Source: Candidatus Hydrogenedentota bacterium
GTDB taxonomy: Bacteria > Hydrogenedentota > Hydrogenedentia > Hydrogenedentales > CAITNO01
Length of the DNA: 64,000 nucleotides
NCBI GenBank assembly: GCA_903893795.1
Contig: CAITNO010000087.1
Span: 1 to 64,000 of the forward strand
Reading direction: 5' to 3'
The number at the start of each line of letters is the position of its first letter. The stretch's first letter is position 1. A model generated the notes under the pieces. It was given only the letters and a program-made list of their open reading frames with translations, was not told the DNA's origin and made no database searches. The position numbers and the translations under genes were made by a program. Shown here piece by piece: positions 16,973 to 25,306 of this stretch.

Positions 16973-18802
16973 CTACGACGGCGGAGCCACCAGCTTGATG
17001 TAGTCGTTGTACGAAGCCGAGTTGTTGCCCCCGGCGTCGCGGTACTGCACGCGCACCGTGTGATAGCCGTTTCCTGACGGCAGCGTGTAGGCTCGTGGGT
17101 TTTTCAGGGGCTCCCAGGCGGTCCAATGGGCGCCGTCATCGCTGAAGCGCATGCGCACCACACCCGAGCCCGCACCGTCGGACCAGGTCAGGCCCAGCGA
17201 GACCGACCGCGTGGCCGTGGTGGACGCGCCGCCGTTGATGATGATGGTTCCCGTCGGCGGCACGCGGTCCAGCCGGATGTAGTCGCTGACAACGGACGAA
17301 CGGTTGCCCGCGACGTCACGATACTGCACCCGCACCGTGTTGTAGCCGTCCGGTCCGGGCAGCGTGTAGGCGCGCGTGGCCGCCACCTGTTCCCCCCAGG
17401 GGGTCCAATGGGCGCCGTCGCTGCTGAAACGCATCTGCGCCACGCCGGAACCGGCCCCGTCGGACCAGGTCAGCGCAAGCATGACCGCGGCGCTGTTGGT
17501 GACGGAGAGGTTGTTGTTGATGAATATGGTCCCGGTCGGTGGGGCGGTGTCCAGAAGGCCGATGGCCGACTGGCCCACACCCGAGGCGGTGCAGGAGGAA
17601 CTGTAGGTAATTAAATTGGACAGCGCGTAGGCTGCGAGATTGGGGGCGAATTGGAGCCCCCGGCTCTGGCGGCCTTTCAGCCGGAGGTCGAGCCAGTTGA
17701 TCATGATGGACGAGGCCAGCATCTGCTGCGTGCTCTGGTCCACATAGGAGCGGCCCAAGCACAGCACGCTCTGGGCGGTGGTGCAGTTGGAGTTGTTCTG
17801 GCAGAACTGGCAGTGGCTTCCCTGGACAATGCTTACGAAGTACTTGCAGACAGATGGCATCGCGTTGTACATCGGGATCTGGTGGTCACTGGGCGGCGCC
17901 ACGCAATCCGAGCCGCCGGAGAGCATCAGGGCTGGCTGGGTGACGTATGCGGAAGCGGCGATGACCGCGGCGCTGTTTTGCGCGGCGGCCAGGGTCACAA
18001 TGGTGTCAATGTGGGCGCTGTACTGGAGCGCAACAATGGACGCGCCGCCGCCCATGCTGTGCCCTGCGGCCGCGCAGGCCGGGGCCACTTTGCCGTGGAA
18101 CAGCGACGCGGGGTCGCTGTTCTCCTGCTGGAAACTGTCGGCGAAAAAGGCCATGTCCCGGGCGAGCTGGTCCTGGTCGGGATTCGCGCCGCCTTCCGTA
18201 TCCACCATGACCATGATATAGCCCGCAGGCACCACGCTGTTCCAAAGCCAGGTGTAGGCGTTCACGGGCGTCAGCCATCCGTGGCCGAACACGACCATGG
18301 GAAAGCGCACCCCGGGGCCGCCCGCGATGGGCGCGTCGGGACCGGATGAAGTCGCCGGATAGCGGATGCGGGATATGACGGAACGGTTGCCGCGCGACGG
18401 GTCCAGGTAGGTGATGTCATGGGTGCCGACCCCGTACACCGGGTCGGCCGGAGACAGGTCGGCAACGATTCGGATGCCGGCCTGGGTGATGGTCTCATTG
18501 AGACAGTCGGCCGAGATGTTCCAGACAATGTGTTTCCCCGTGCCCGGCGCGACGCTGGTGCCGATATCCCCATTGGCCGAGGCGATGACCGAAGGAAAGG
18601 TGACGCCCCCATCCCGCGACAGGTAGGCGGCCACGGTGCAGTTTCCGCCCGGACTGTCCAAGTCGTAGTAGATGTCCGCGACCGTGCCCGAACCCGTAGG
18701 AGACTGGGAAAAGGTCAGGTTGGAGACGACCGGCTCCTGGCCGATGGCCGGCAAGGCAAGCAGGATGAGAAAAGGCAGGAGAAAGGTGCTGGAAGGTCGC
18801 AT
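16973..18802 (-). CDS. Secreted alpha/beta-hydrolase (esterase-like) with C-terminal Ig-like modules
   Basis: A 609-residue protein. The ATG at 18802 is chosen because GGAGG stands 8 nt upstream; the ATG at 18817 is itself part of that ribosome site. Residues 1-21 are a signal peptide. After an N-terminal beta-domain (to about 115) comes an alpha/beta-hydrolase domain: PMVVFGHGW supplies the oxyanion region and GHSMGGG, around residue 248, the nucleophile Ser; the layout is that of chlorophyllase/cutinase-like and dienelactone-hydrolase-like enzymes. From about 425 to the end there are two copies of a 90-residue Ig-like module (MRFSDDGAHW, YTLP, TVRVQYRDAGGN, DYIKL) shared with the protein at 47348-48451. 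A strong promoter candidate lies upstream. Function: extracellular ester hydrolysis; substrate unknown. Confidence 0.78.
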   Translation of the reverse strand: MRPSSTFLLPFLILLALPAIGQEPVVSNLTFSQSPTGSGTVADIYYDLDSPGGNCTVAAYLSRDGGVTFPSVIASANGDIGTSVAPGTGKHIVWNISADCLNETITQAGIRIVADLSPADPVYGVGTHDITYLDPSRGNRSVISRIRYPATSSGPDAPIAGGPGVRFPMVVFGHGWLTPVNAYTWLWNSVVPAGYIMVMVDTEGGANPDQDQLARDMAFFADSFQQENSDPASLFHGKVAPACAAAGHSMGGGASIVALQYSAHIDTIVTLAAAQNSAAVIAASAYVTQPALMLSGGSDCVAPPSDHQIPMYNAMPSVCKYFVSIVQGSHCQFCQNNSNCTTAQSVLCLGRSYVDQSTQQMLASSIMINWLDLRLKGRQSRGLQFAPNLAAYALSNLITYSSSCTASGVGQSAIGLLDTAPPTGTIFINNNLSVTNSAAVMLALTWSDGAGSGVAQMRFSSDGAHWTPWGEQVAATRAYTLPGPDGYNTVRVQYRDVAGNRSSVVSDYIRLDRVPPTGTIIINGGASTTATRSVSLGLTWSDGAGSGVVRMRFSDDGAHWTAWEPLKNPRAYTLPSGNGYHTVRVQYRDAGGNNSASYNDYIKLVAPPS

Positions 18803-18893
18803 TGTCGTTGCCTCCATGCTTCAACCGCGCTATTCGACGGTTTGTTTTGGACAACAGGCCGTGACACATGAATGTATCGTCTATTCTGGTGGC

Positions 18894-18922
18894 ATTATTG
18901 CACTGAGAGCGTGACTTGTCAA
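18894..18922 (-). promoter_or_regulatory. Sigma-70-type promoter for the esterase-like gene
   Basis: On the minus strand TTGACA (18917-18922), a 17-bp spacer and AATAAT (18894-18899). The start codon is about 90 nt downstream. The -35 and the bases after it, TTGACAAGTCACGC, are nearly identical to the promoter candidate of the other Ig-module gene at 48561-48589. The rest of the gap 18803-19168 shows nothing else. Confidence 0.55.
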
Positions 18923-19168
18923 TCGCCGCGGCATATTTCAGGAATGCTTCTTAATAAGGATTGGCCCTACTGTCTGGGACCTTTCTGTTGGTGGTTCAGG
19001 CCGGTCCGTTGGCCGGATGGCCCTGTTCCGCCACGGGGCAAGTTATCCTCTGCGGGAATCCATGCGTTACAATGGGCGTGGCGACGGCATACAGGCCGCC
19101 GGGAAGTATTTAGTCCTTCTGCGCCGGGCTGTTCTGGCCATGGCGGCGGTTAGATATGGGAACGGGAT

Positions 19169-20098
19169 ATGGCTGCAATTGTCACGAGAGCGTTGAGCAA
19201 GACCTACAAGGTAATCGGCAAGGCCGCGGTGCGGTCCCTGCGGGGGCTCGACCTTGAAATAGCCGAAAATGAAGTGTTCGGCTTTGTGGGCCGCAACGGG
19301 GCGGGCAAGACCACCACCATCAAGCTGCTGTGCGGGCTGATTCACCCCAGCAGCGGCGGGGCGAGCCTGTTTGGCGAGGATATCCGCCTTCGCGAGGCGC
19401 GCAGGCTGGTCGGATACATGCCCGAACAGCCCTATTTCTACGAGTACCTGACCCCCCGCGAGACGTTGACCTTCTACGGGCGGCTGCGCGGGCTGTCCGC
19501 CGCGCAGCGGCAGGCCCAGTGGGACCGGGTGGCCGGGTTGCTGGAACTGGAGGACATCGCAGACCGGCGCATCCGGGGTTTTTCCAAGGGCATGCGTCAG
19601 CGCGTCGGCTTTGCCGTGGCGCTGGTGGGCGATCCGCCGCTGCTCATCCTGGACGAGCCCATGAGCGGACTCGACCCCATCGGCCGCCGCATGATCCGCG
19701 AGGCCATCCTGCGCCTGCGCGATGAGGGCAAGACGATTTTCTTCAGTTCCCACGTGCTCAGCGATGTGGAGGAACTGTGCGACCGCATTGGCATGCTGGT
19801 GGAGGGGCGTTTGGTCCACCACGGCCGGGTGGATGAACTGCCGGGCCGCCGCATGAAGGAGGTGGAGGTTTCAGCGGAGGGGCTGGACGGCGCCGCCGCC
19901 GCAACCCTGGTCGCGCGAAGCGCCGGGCATCGGCAAATCGACCAGGTGCACCTGTTCCGGGTTGCCGACCTGGAAAACGCAAACGCGCTGGCTGCGGAGA
20001 TTCTGGCCGCGGGCGGCCGCATCCGGGAGTTGCAGCCCGTGCGCGAGTCGCTGGACGACTTCTTTGCCCGGATACAGCAGAAGGAGGCCGCGAAATGA
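19169..20098 (+). CDS. ABC transporter ATP-binding protein (ABC-2 type)
   Basis: A 309-residue ATPase. Walker A is GRNGAGKTTT (about residues 47-56), the signature is FSKGMRQRVGFA (ABC-2 style in place of LSGGQ), Walker B is LLILDEPMSGLDP, and the H-loop is FFSSHVLSD. The C-terminal 90 residues form the extra domain common in exporters of this class. It would power export of a lipid, polysaccharide or drug-like molecule. Its stop overlaps the start of the permease gene by ATGA, indicating translational coupling. The start ATG has only a weak ribosome site. Confidence 0.9.
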   Translation: MAAIVTRALSKTYKVIGKAAVRSLRGLDLEIAENEVFGFVGRNGAGKTTTIKLLCGLIHPSSGGASLFGEDIRLREARRLVGYMPEQPYFYEYLTPRETLTFYGRLRGLSAAQRQAQWDRVAGLLELEDIADRRIRGFSKGMRQRVGFAVALVGDPPLLILDEPMSGLDPIGRRMIREAILRLRDEGKTIFFSSHVLSDVEELCDRIGMLVEGRLVHHGRVDELPGRRMKEVEVSAEGLDGAAAATLVARSAGHRQIDQVHLFRVADLENANALAAEILAAGGRIRELQPVRESLDDFFARIQQKEAAK

Positions 20099-20856
20099 GA
20101 GTTCTGGCGGTGGCGGGAAACACCTTCCGCGAGGCGGTCCGCGACAAAGTGCTCTATGTGCTGCTGTTCTTCGCGATCATAGTCATTCTGGGGTCGCGGG
20201 CGCTCGGCTGGATCAGTGTGGGGCAGGACCTCAAGATTGTGAAGGACTTTTGCCTGGCCTCCATGTCCGTGTTCGGCGCGCTCATTGCCATCTTTGTGGG
20301 CACGAGCCTGCTGTACAAGGAAATCGACAAGAAGACGCTGTACACCATCATCTCCCAGCCGATGCACCGCTACGAGTTCGTCCTGGGCAAGTATTTCGGT
20401 TTGGTGGCCCTGCTCGCCCTCGCACTGGGCAGCATGAGCGCGCTGTCCACCGCCTACATATTCGTTTTGGGCGGAAAACTGAACCTGGTGTTCTTCCAGG
20501 CGGCGCTGCTCAACTTCTGGAAACTGCTGGTGGTCACCGCCCTGGCCGTGCTGCTGTCGGCGCTCACCTCGCCCATTCTCGGCGCGATTATCGTGTTCTG
20601 CTGCTTCGTGTTCGGCCACGCCACCGGCGTGTTTCTGGACCTGCCGCCGCAGTTCAACGGCACCTTCACCAAGCACTTCTTTGAGGTCATTTATTACTGC
20701 GTGCCGAATCTGGACAATTTCAACCTCCATTCCGAGGCGGCCAACGACATTCCCGTGTCCCTTGCCTACACGGCATGGGCGCTGGCCTACGGCACGGCCT
20801 ATTCGGCCGTGCTGCTGATCATGGCCTGTCTCGCCTTCGAGGGCAAGGACCTATGA
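20095..20856 (+). CDS. ABC-2 type transporter permease
   Basis: A 253-residue membrane protein with about six hydrophobic segments. It begins with the cytoplasmic helix MRVLAVAGNTFREAVRDKVL and carries the YKEIDKKTLYTIISQPMHR segment typical of ABC-2 permeases that pair with an ATPase of the preceding kind. ATGA overlaps join it to both the ATPase gene before it and the anchored protein gene after it. Cargo is unknown. Confidence 0.88.
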   Translation: MRVLAVAGNTFREAVRDKVLYVLLFFAIIVILGSRALGWISVGQDLKIVKDFCLASMSVFGALIAIFVGTSLLYKEIDKKTLYTIISQPMHRYEFVLGKYFGLVALLALALGSMSALSTAYIFVLGGKLNLVFFQAALLNFWKLLVVTALAVLLSALTSPILGAIIVFCCFVFGHATGVFLDLPPQFNGTFTKHFFEVIYYCVPNLDNFNLHSEAANDIPVSLAYTAWALAYGTAYSAVLLIMACLAFEGKDL

Positions 20857-21902
20857 ACCCCGACGTGCCGGCGCCGCCGCGCCGACGCAGGATTTTGCCC
20901 GCCCTGGTGTGCGCCGCGCTTTGCTTTGCCTCGGCCGTGGGCTTCCAGGTGGGCGCCGACCGCGCCCGTGCGGCGGACCACGGTTCCTCCGTGCTGTACC
21001 TGCCCAACGAGCATCTACTCCGGCATGCCACCGCGGGCCTTAACACCGTCATTGCCGACATCCTGTGGCTGCATTGCATCCAGTACATCGCCATCGAAAA
21101 TCGCGAAGCGCGCAATTTCACCTGGCTTGAAACGATGGTGCTCACCACGGTGCGTCTTGACCCCCATTTCAAGGACGCTTTCCGCTATGGTGCCATGTTC
21201 CTGTCCGCGCTGAAGGCCGACGCCGAAGCCAGCACCCGGCTGCTGTGCATCGGCATTCCGGACAACCCCCGGGCCTGGGAACTGTCCTACGAGCTGGGCA
21301 TGAATTACCTGATGAACCGGCGCAACGAGCCCGACGCGCGGCGTTATGCGGCCTACTATCTGGGCATGAGCGCCTCCACGGGCCTGGCCAGTGAATTTGT
21401 CGCCACCGTCGCCGCCAGGCTCCAGGGCGAATCCAATCTCGACAGTGTCGAGGAGGACATGTGGCGCAACATGCTGGAAAGCCCCGACAAGGTCCTTCGC
21501 GAACTGGCCGAGCGCAAACTCCAAGAGATGCAGATTCGGGAGATTCTTCCCGTGCTCAACCAGGCGGCGGCGGAGTATCACAAGCTGACGGGGCACTGGC
21601 CCGAAACGCTGGACGATCTCAAGCGCGTGAAGATTGTCGACAAAGATCCCCCCGATCCCCTGGGGGGGCACTACTTCTTCGGGCCTGACGGGAAAGCGCT
21701 CAACACCACCCTGCTCGACAATGAGAAGAAGCTGCAGCAGGGAGTGCTGGAGCAGGTCGTCCGCGACTATCAGGACAAGCATGACCGGTGGCCCGACACC
21801 CTGGACGCGCTGGTCAAGGAGGGTCTGCTGAAGGCGATTCCCGCCAATCCCTATCCCGGACAGGCCTGGAAATACGACCCGGCGGCGGGCACGGTGGAGT
21901 AG
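20853..21902 (+). CDS. Membrane-anchored third subunit with two pseudopilin-like repeats
   Basis: A 349-residue protein starting at ATG 20853 inside an ATGA overlap with the permease. One membrane anchor (about residues 14-32, after a run of arginines) leaves the rest outside the cytoplasm. Residues about 50-220 are helical and TPR-like. The C-terminus carries two tandem copies of a short motif: EYHKLTGHWPETLDDL followed by DPLGGHYFFGPDGKA, then DYQDKHDRWPDTLDAL followed by NPYPGQAWKYDPAAG. This pattern resembles the calcium-stabilised C-terminus of GspG-type pseudopilins. The tight coupling shows that it works with the ABC exporter, perhaps as a periplasmic adaptor. Family not recognised. 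Confidence 0.75.
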   Translation: MNPDVPAPPRRRRILPALVCAALCFASAVGFQVGADRARAADHGSSVLYLPNEHLLRHATAGLNTVIADILWLHCIQYIAIENREARNFTWLETMVLTTVRLDPHFKDAFRYGAMFLSALKADAEASTRLLCIGIPDNPRAWELSYELGMNYLMNRRNEPDARRYAAYYLGMSASTGLASEFVATVAARLQGESNLDSVEEDMWRNMLESPDKVLRELAERKLQEMQIREILPVLNQAAAEYHKLTGHWPETLDDLKRVKIVDKDPPDPLGGHYFFGPDGKALNTTLLDNEKKLQQGVLEQVVRDYQDKHDRWPDTLDALVKEGLLKAIPANPYPGQAWKYDPAAGTVE

Positions 21903-22036
21903 TTTGGGTCTTCGGACGGGTGCGGGCGGCGGCCGAATCGGTAGTCGCGCTTGCGCGGGACGGGGGTTGGGCTATAGGCTATGCGCGGGCGCGGATGCCG
22001 CGTCTTTTACACGAAATCATCTCCAGGAGGTATGCC

Positions 22037-23005
22037 ATGCGCGTGCTGGTGACCGGCGGCGCCGGATTTATAGGTTCCCATCTTTGCGAGGCGCTTGTCG
22101 CGCGCGGCGACCAGGTGTGGGTGCTGGACGACCTCAGCACGGGCCGTTTCGAGAACATCGAACACGTGCCCGAGATCACGACCATCATCGATTCCACGCT
22201 GAACCAGGAGATCGTGCGCGACCTCGTCCGCGAGGTCGATGTCGTCTACCATTTGGCAGCCACCGTGGGTGTGCAGTTGGTGGTCAACCACCCCATCCGC
22301 ACCATTGTGAACAATATCCGGGGCACGGAAGTGGTGCTGGAGGAGACCTGCCGCTACCGCCGCCGTCTGCTGATCACCTCGACCAGCGAGGTATACGGCA
22401 AGGGCGCGGGCGATGTGTTCCGCGAGCAGGACGACCGGGTGATCGGCCCCACGGACCGGCTGCGCTGGTGCTATGCCGAGTCCAAGGCGGTGGACGAGTT
22501 CCTTGCGCTGGCCTACTGGCGCGAAAAGCGCCACCCCACGGTTATCACGCGGCTGTTTAACACGGTGGGCCCGCGTCAGACGGGCCGCTATGGCATGGTG
22601 ATTCCGACCTTTGTGCGGCAGGCGCTGCTCGGCGAGCCCCTCACGGTGTTCGGCGACGGCCAGCAGAGCCGCTGTTTCGCCCATGTGGGCGATGTGGTGC
22701 CGGCGCTGATTGCGCTGATGGACGACCCCAAGACCAACGGCGAGATATACAACATCGGCAGCAACCAGCGCGTGACCATCGAGAGCCTGGCGCGCCGTGT
22801 CATCGAGCGCGCCGACAGTTCCTCCACCCTGCGCTACGTTCCCTATGAGCAGGCCTACGGTCCGGGCTACGAGGACATGCGCCACCGCGCCCCCTGCCTG
22901 GACAAGATCGGCGCGGCCATCGGGTACAAGCCCAGCACCTCGCTGGACCAGATTCTCGACACGGTCATTGCCAGCGTGCGCGAGCAGATTCGCCGGGGCG
23001 CCTGA
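22037..23005 (+). CDS. NAD-dependent nucleotide-sugar epimerase/dehydratase
   Basis: A 322-residue extended short-chain dehydrogenase. The ATG at 22037 follows CAGGAGG; the open frame upstream is out of context. The Rossmann motif GGAGFIGSH lies at residues 7-15, and the catalytic YAESK at about 146-150, with STSEVYG before it. Later motifs RLFNTVGPRQ, GDGQQSRCFAHVGD and NIGSNQRVTI are those of UDP-glucose 4-epimerase/UDP-glucuronate decarboxylase-like enzymes acting on UDP-sugars. It would supply activated sugars for envelope glycans. It stands 134 bp after the ABC operon and is likely separate. Exact substrate is not decidable. Confidence 0.85.
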   Translation: MRVLVTGGAGFIGSHLCEALVARGDQVWVLDDLSTGRFENIEHVPEITTIIDSTLNQEIVRDLVREVDVVYHLAATVGVQLVVNHPIRTIVNNIRGTEVVLEETCRYRRRLLITSTSEVYGKGAGDVFREQDDRVIGPTDRLRWCYAESKAVDEFLALAYWREKRHPTVITRLFNTVGPRQTGRYGMVIPTFVRQALLGEPLTVFGDGQQSRCFAHVGDVVPALIALMDDPKTNGEIYNIGSNQRVTIESLARRVIERADSSSTLRYVPYEQAYGPGYEDMRHRAPCLDKIGAAIGYKPSTSLDQILDTVIASVREQIRRGA

Positions 23006-23062
23006 ATGTGGACGCGGCAGCCTGCCGCGTTTCCTGCGCGCGATGCGCGCAAGGGGTCCTGA

Positions 23063-23086
23063 AAGAAAGAGGCTGGAAGCCTCTTC
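23063..23086. repeat. Short palindromic repeat, copy 2
   Basis: GAAAGAGGCTGGAAGCCTCT, the inverted copy of the element at 58-83. Just before it lie two other small palindromes (GCGGCAGCCTGCCGC at about 23015 and TGCGCGCGATGCGCGCA at about 23036). Together they form a repeat cluster behind the epimerase gene and may act as a 3' end structure. Confidence 0.55.
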
Positions 23087-23283
23087 TACGGAAGGCGGGC
23101 ATAGGCCGAAAGCTCCGGGTTGCATGTCCGGGCAAAACATGCTAGCATCGTTTTCGTTGAATTATGTTTGGGTGGGTGTGTGCCCGCCCGAAACGTGTCC
23201 GTCCATTGGGTATGGGTAGTAGCATCCGTCAACCCGTCCTGTTCGCGCGGAGCGGCCGGGGCGCCAGCCGGAGGGAGAGCGAC

Positions 23284-24456
23284 ATGAATGCAGCCATCTT
23301 AACCGCCTTTTCGGGAGTGTTCGCGCTTGGTGTGATCTTTGCCATCTTTGGCAGCATCAAGCTCAAGCTGCAGGAGCAGCTCAAGATCGACGATGCCAAG
23401 GCCAGCCGTCTGATTTCGTCCCTGATGTTCAGTTGTCTGGTGTTCTCGCTGCTCATCGGCGTGCTGACACCGACGCTCGGTTTCCGAAACGTGGGCCTGC
23501 TGGGCTTCGGGGCGGGCGCTCTGTGCGTGTGGCTGCTGGCCACCACCACGAACTACACCGGCGCGCTGGTGTCATTCATCGCGCTGGGCCTTGCGGCCAT
23601 GTGCGTGAACACGGTCGGCAACACGCTCGGACCGCAGATTCTTTTCGGCGGAAAGAACCCGGCGGCCGCGTCCAACCTGATGAACGGCTTCTTCGGCGTG
23701 GGGTCATTCCTGACGCCGCTAATCATCGGCAACCTGATCGGCAAGGCCGGATACAAGGCCACGCTGTTCCTCATCGGTCTGATGCTGGCGATTCCTATCA
23801 TCTGGACCATGAACGCCTGGAACCTGCCCTCGGCCGGAAACCCCTTTGACATGGAGCGCGCCATAAGCCTGCTCAAGAATCCGGCCGTGCTCATGGGCGG
23901 CGCGGCGCTGTTCTGCTACATCAGCCTTGAGGCGACCCTGGGTGGCTTCCTGACCACCTACCTGGCCGACCACAAGGTGGATCCGGGCAAGGTGAACAAC
24001 TGGCTCTCGCTGTTCTGGATCATGATCACCGTTGCCCGTCTCTTCACGGCGGCCCTTGGTGCCTACGTGCTGAAGGATGCCGGCCCGATGTTCTTCAAGG
24101 TTTACGTTCCGCTGCTGGCGCTTATCGCCGCGGTTTCCCTGATGGTCATGGTCAATGCCAAGGGCGTCGGCGCGGCCATCATCGCCATGCTCGTCACCGG
24201 CTTTGCACTCGGCCCGTGCTTCCCGACGCTGGTCGGCGTGACCTTCAGCAAGACCGGCCCGAGCGCCGAGGTGTTCGGCACCATCTTCGCCATCGGCCTC
24301 ATGGGCGGCATCTTCACGCCGGGCCTGATGGGCAGCTACTCCGCCTCGGGCAACATCCGCAAGGGCATGAAGGTTCTTGCGGGCATGGCGGTTGGCCTGC
24401 TGGTCCTTTCCGCGGTGCTGGGCCTGGGCATTGCGGACCTGCCGGTCGCCAAGTAA
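23284..24456 (+). CDS. MFS transporter, probably sugar-type
   Basis: A 390-residue membrane protein with about twelve hydrophobic segments. ATG 23284 is chosen because GGAGGGAG stands upstream and the protein then begins with the first membrane helix (MNAAILTAFSGVFALGVIFA). The N-terminal half contains NTLGPQILFGGKNPAAASNL and NGFFGVGSFLTPLI, reminiscent of the FHS (fucose permease-like) branch. It would take up a sugar or related solute across the inner membrane. It has its own terminator. The link to a degraded glycan such as fucose is inference from the neighbourhood only. Confidence 0.82.
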   Translation: MNAAILTAFSGVFALGVIFAIFGSIKLKLQEQLKIDDAKASRLISSLMFSCLVFSLLIGVLTPTLGFRNVGLLGFGAGALCVWLLATTTNYTGALVSFIALGLAAMCVNTVGNTLGPQILFGGKNPAAASNLMNGFFGVGSFLTPLIIGNLIGKAGYKATLFLIGLMLAIPIIWTMNAWNLPSAGNPFDMERAISLLKNPAVLMGGAALFCYISLEATLGGFLTTYLADHKVDPGKVNNWLSLFWIMITVARLFTAALGAYVLKDAGPMFFKVYVPLLALIAAVSLMVMVNAKGVGAAIIAMLVTGFALGPCFPTLVGVTFSKTGPSAEVFGTIFAIGLMGGIFTPGLMGSYSASGNIRKGMKVLAGMAVGLLVLSAVLGLGIADLPVAK

Positions 24457-24480
24457 GACTGTACTGACATTGCTTGATGC

Positions 24481-24519
24481 CGCGGCCCGGAGCATGACGC
24501 CCCGGGCCGCGCTGTTTTT
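24481..24519 (+). terminator. Rho-independent terminator after the MFS gene
   Basis: A 10-bp stem (CGCGGCCCGG / CCGGGCCGCG) with an 11-nt loop, followed by CTGTTTTTG. Begins 24 bp after the stop codon. Confidence 0.85.
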
Positions 24520-24628
24520 GCCGGGGGGGCAATGCTCCAATGGACCAGAGAGCCGGGATTTGGCATAATTCAGTCTGGAATGCATGGTGTGAAACCAAGC
24601 AGACAGACTTGCGGCACATGGCCGGACC

Positions 24629-25018
24629 ATGAAGACCCAATGGATTGATATGCGAACGCACCAGGAAATAGATGAACGCAGCCTTGCGCTGGCCCACGCC
24701 GTCGCGGACCAGATTGACCGGGACCCGCAGCGCGAAGGGTTGCGGCTTGCGCGGGAGAACTGCACCCGCTGGCTGCAAAGGGGCGCACATCCCGCGATTC
24801 TGGAATGGCAGTGTTTGCTCGGGCAGGAGTGGGAGAGCGTTCGAAAAGTGCTGTTGGATGACAGTGAGGAAGGTCGGCGGCTACGTCAGAGCACGCCGTT
24901 CTGCGGCATCTTGACACCGCAGGAACGTTGGGAAATCTACGGGCGTTTCAGCCCCGATCTTCCACCCCTTTGTTCCGCGTCCGCGCTGGGCGGCACCGAA
25001 GACATGTCTGTCGTGTGA
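24629..25018 (+). CDS. Small conserved-type protein, possibly antitoxin-like
   Basis: A 129-residue, charged, mostly helical protein. Its pattern (SLALAHAVADQI, then ARENCTRWLQRG, then a final STPFCGILTPQERWEIY) resembles a widespread small-protein family that often accompanies toxin-antitoxin or DNA-binding genes; that link is from memory and not certain. No partner gene is adjacent. There is no clear ribosome site; ATG 24629 and ATG 24650 are both possible. No signal peptide or membrane segment, so cytoplasmic. Confidence 0.55.
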   Translation: MKTQWIDMRTHQEIDERSLALAHAVADQIDRDPQREGLRLARENCTRWLQRGAHPAILEWQCLLGQEWESVRKVLLDDSEEGRRLRQSTPFCGILTPQERWEIYGRFSPDLPPLCSASALGGTEDMSVV

Positions 25019-25065
25019 GGCCAAGAGTCCTCGCATCAGAAAGGACTGAGGGGGCCGGACAGTCT

Positions 25066-25094
25066 CGTACCGCAGGCGTCCCGCCTGCGGTACG
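25066..25094. repeat. Perfect 13-bp palindrome
   Basis: CGTACCGCAGGCG, a 3-nt loop and its exact complement. Located 48 bp after the small protein gene, it may end that transcript or belong to a repeat family not otherwise seen here. Nothing else is visible in 25019-25306. Confidence 0.6.
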
Positions 25095-25306
25095 GGGGCG
25101 GGCCAAAGCCTCTTTGCAATGACGTTGTGAGATATGGGGACCTACATTGACAAGGGGGATTGAAACCAAGAAACTTGAACCCAATTCTTGATTGCCCCGT
25201 CGTCGCCCCCTATCATATCCATTGCGGTCGGCACAGGCTGTTCCGGAGGCCGACATTCATTCCAACGCATCTTTCTCCATAGGTCCAAGGATTCTTGAGA
25301 AAAAAC

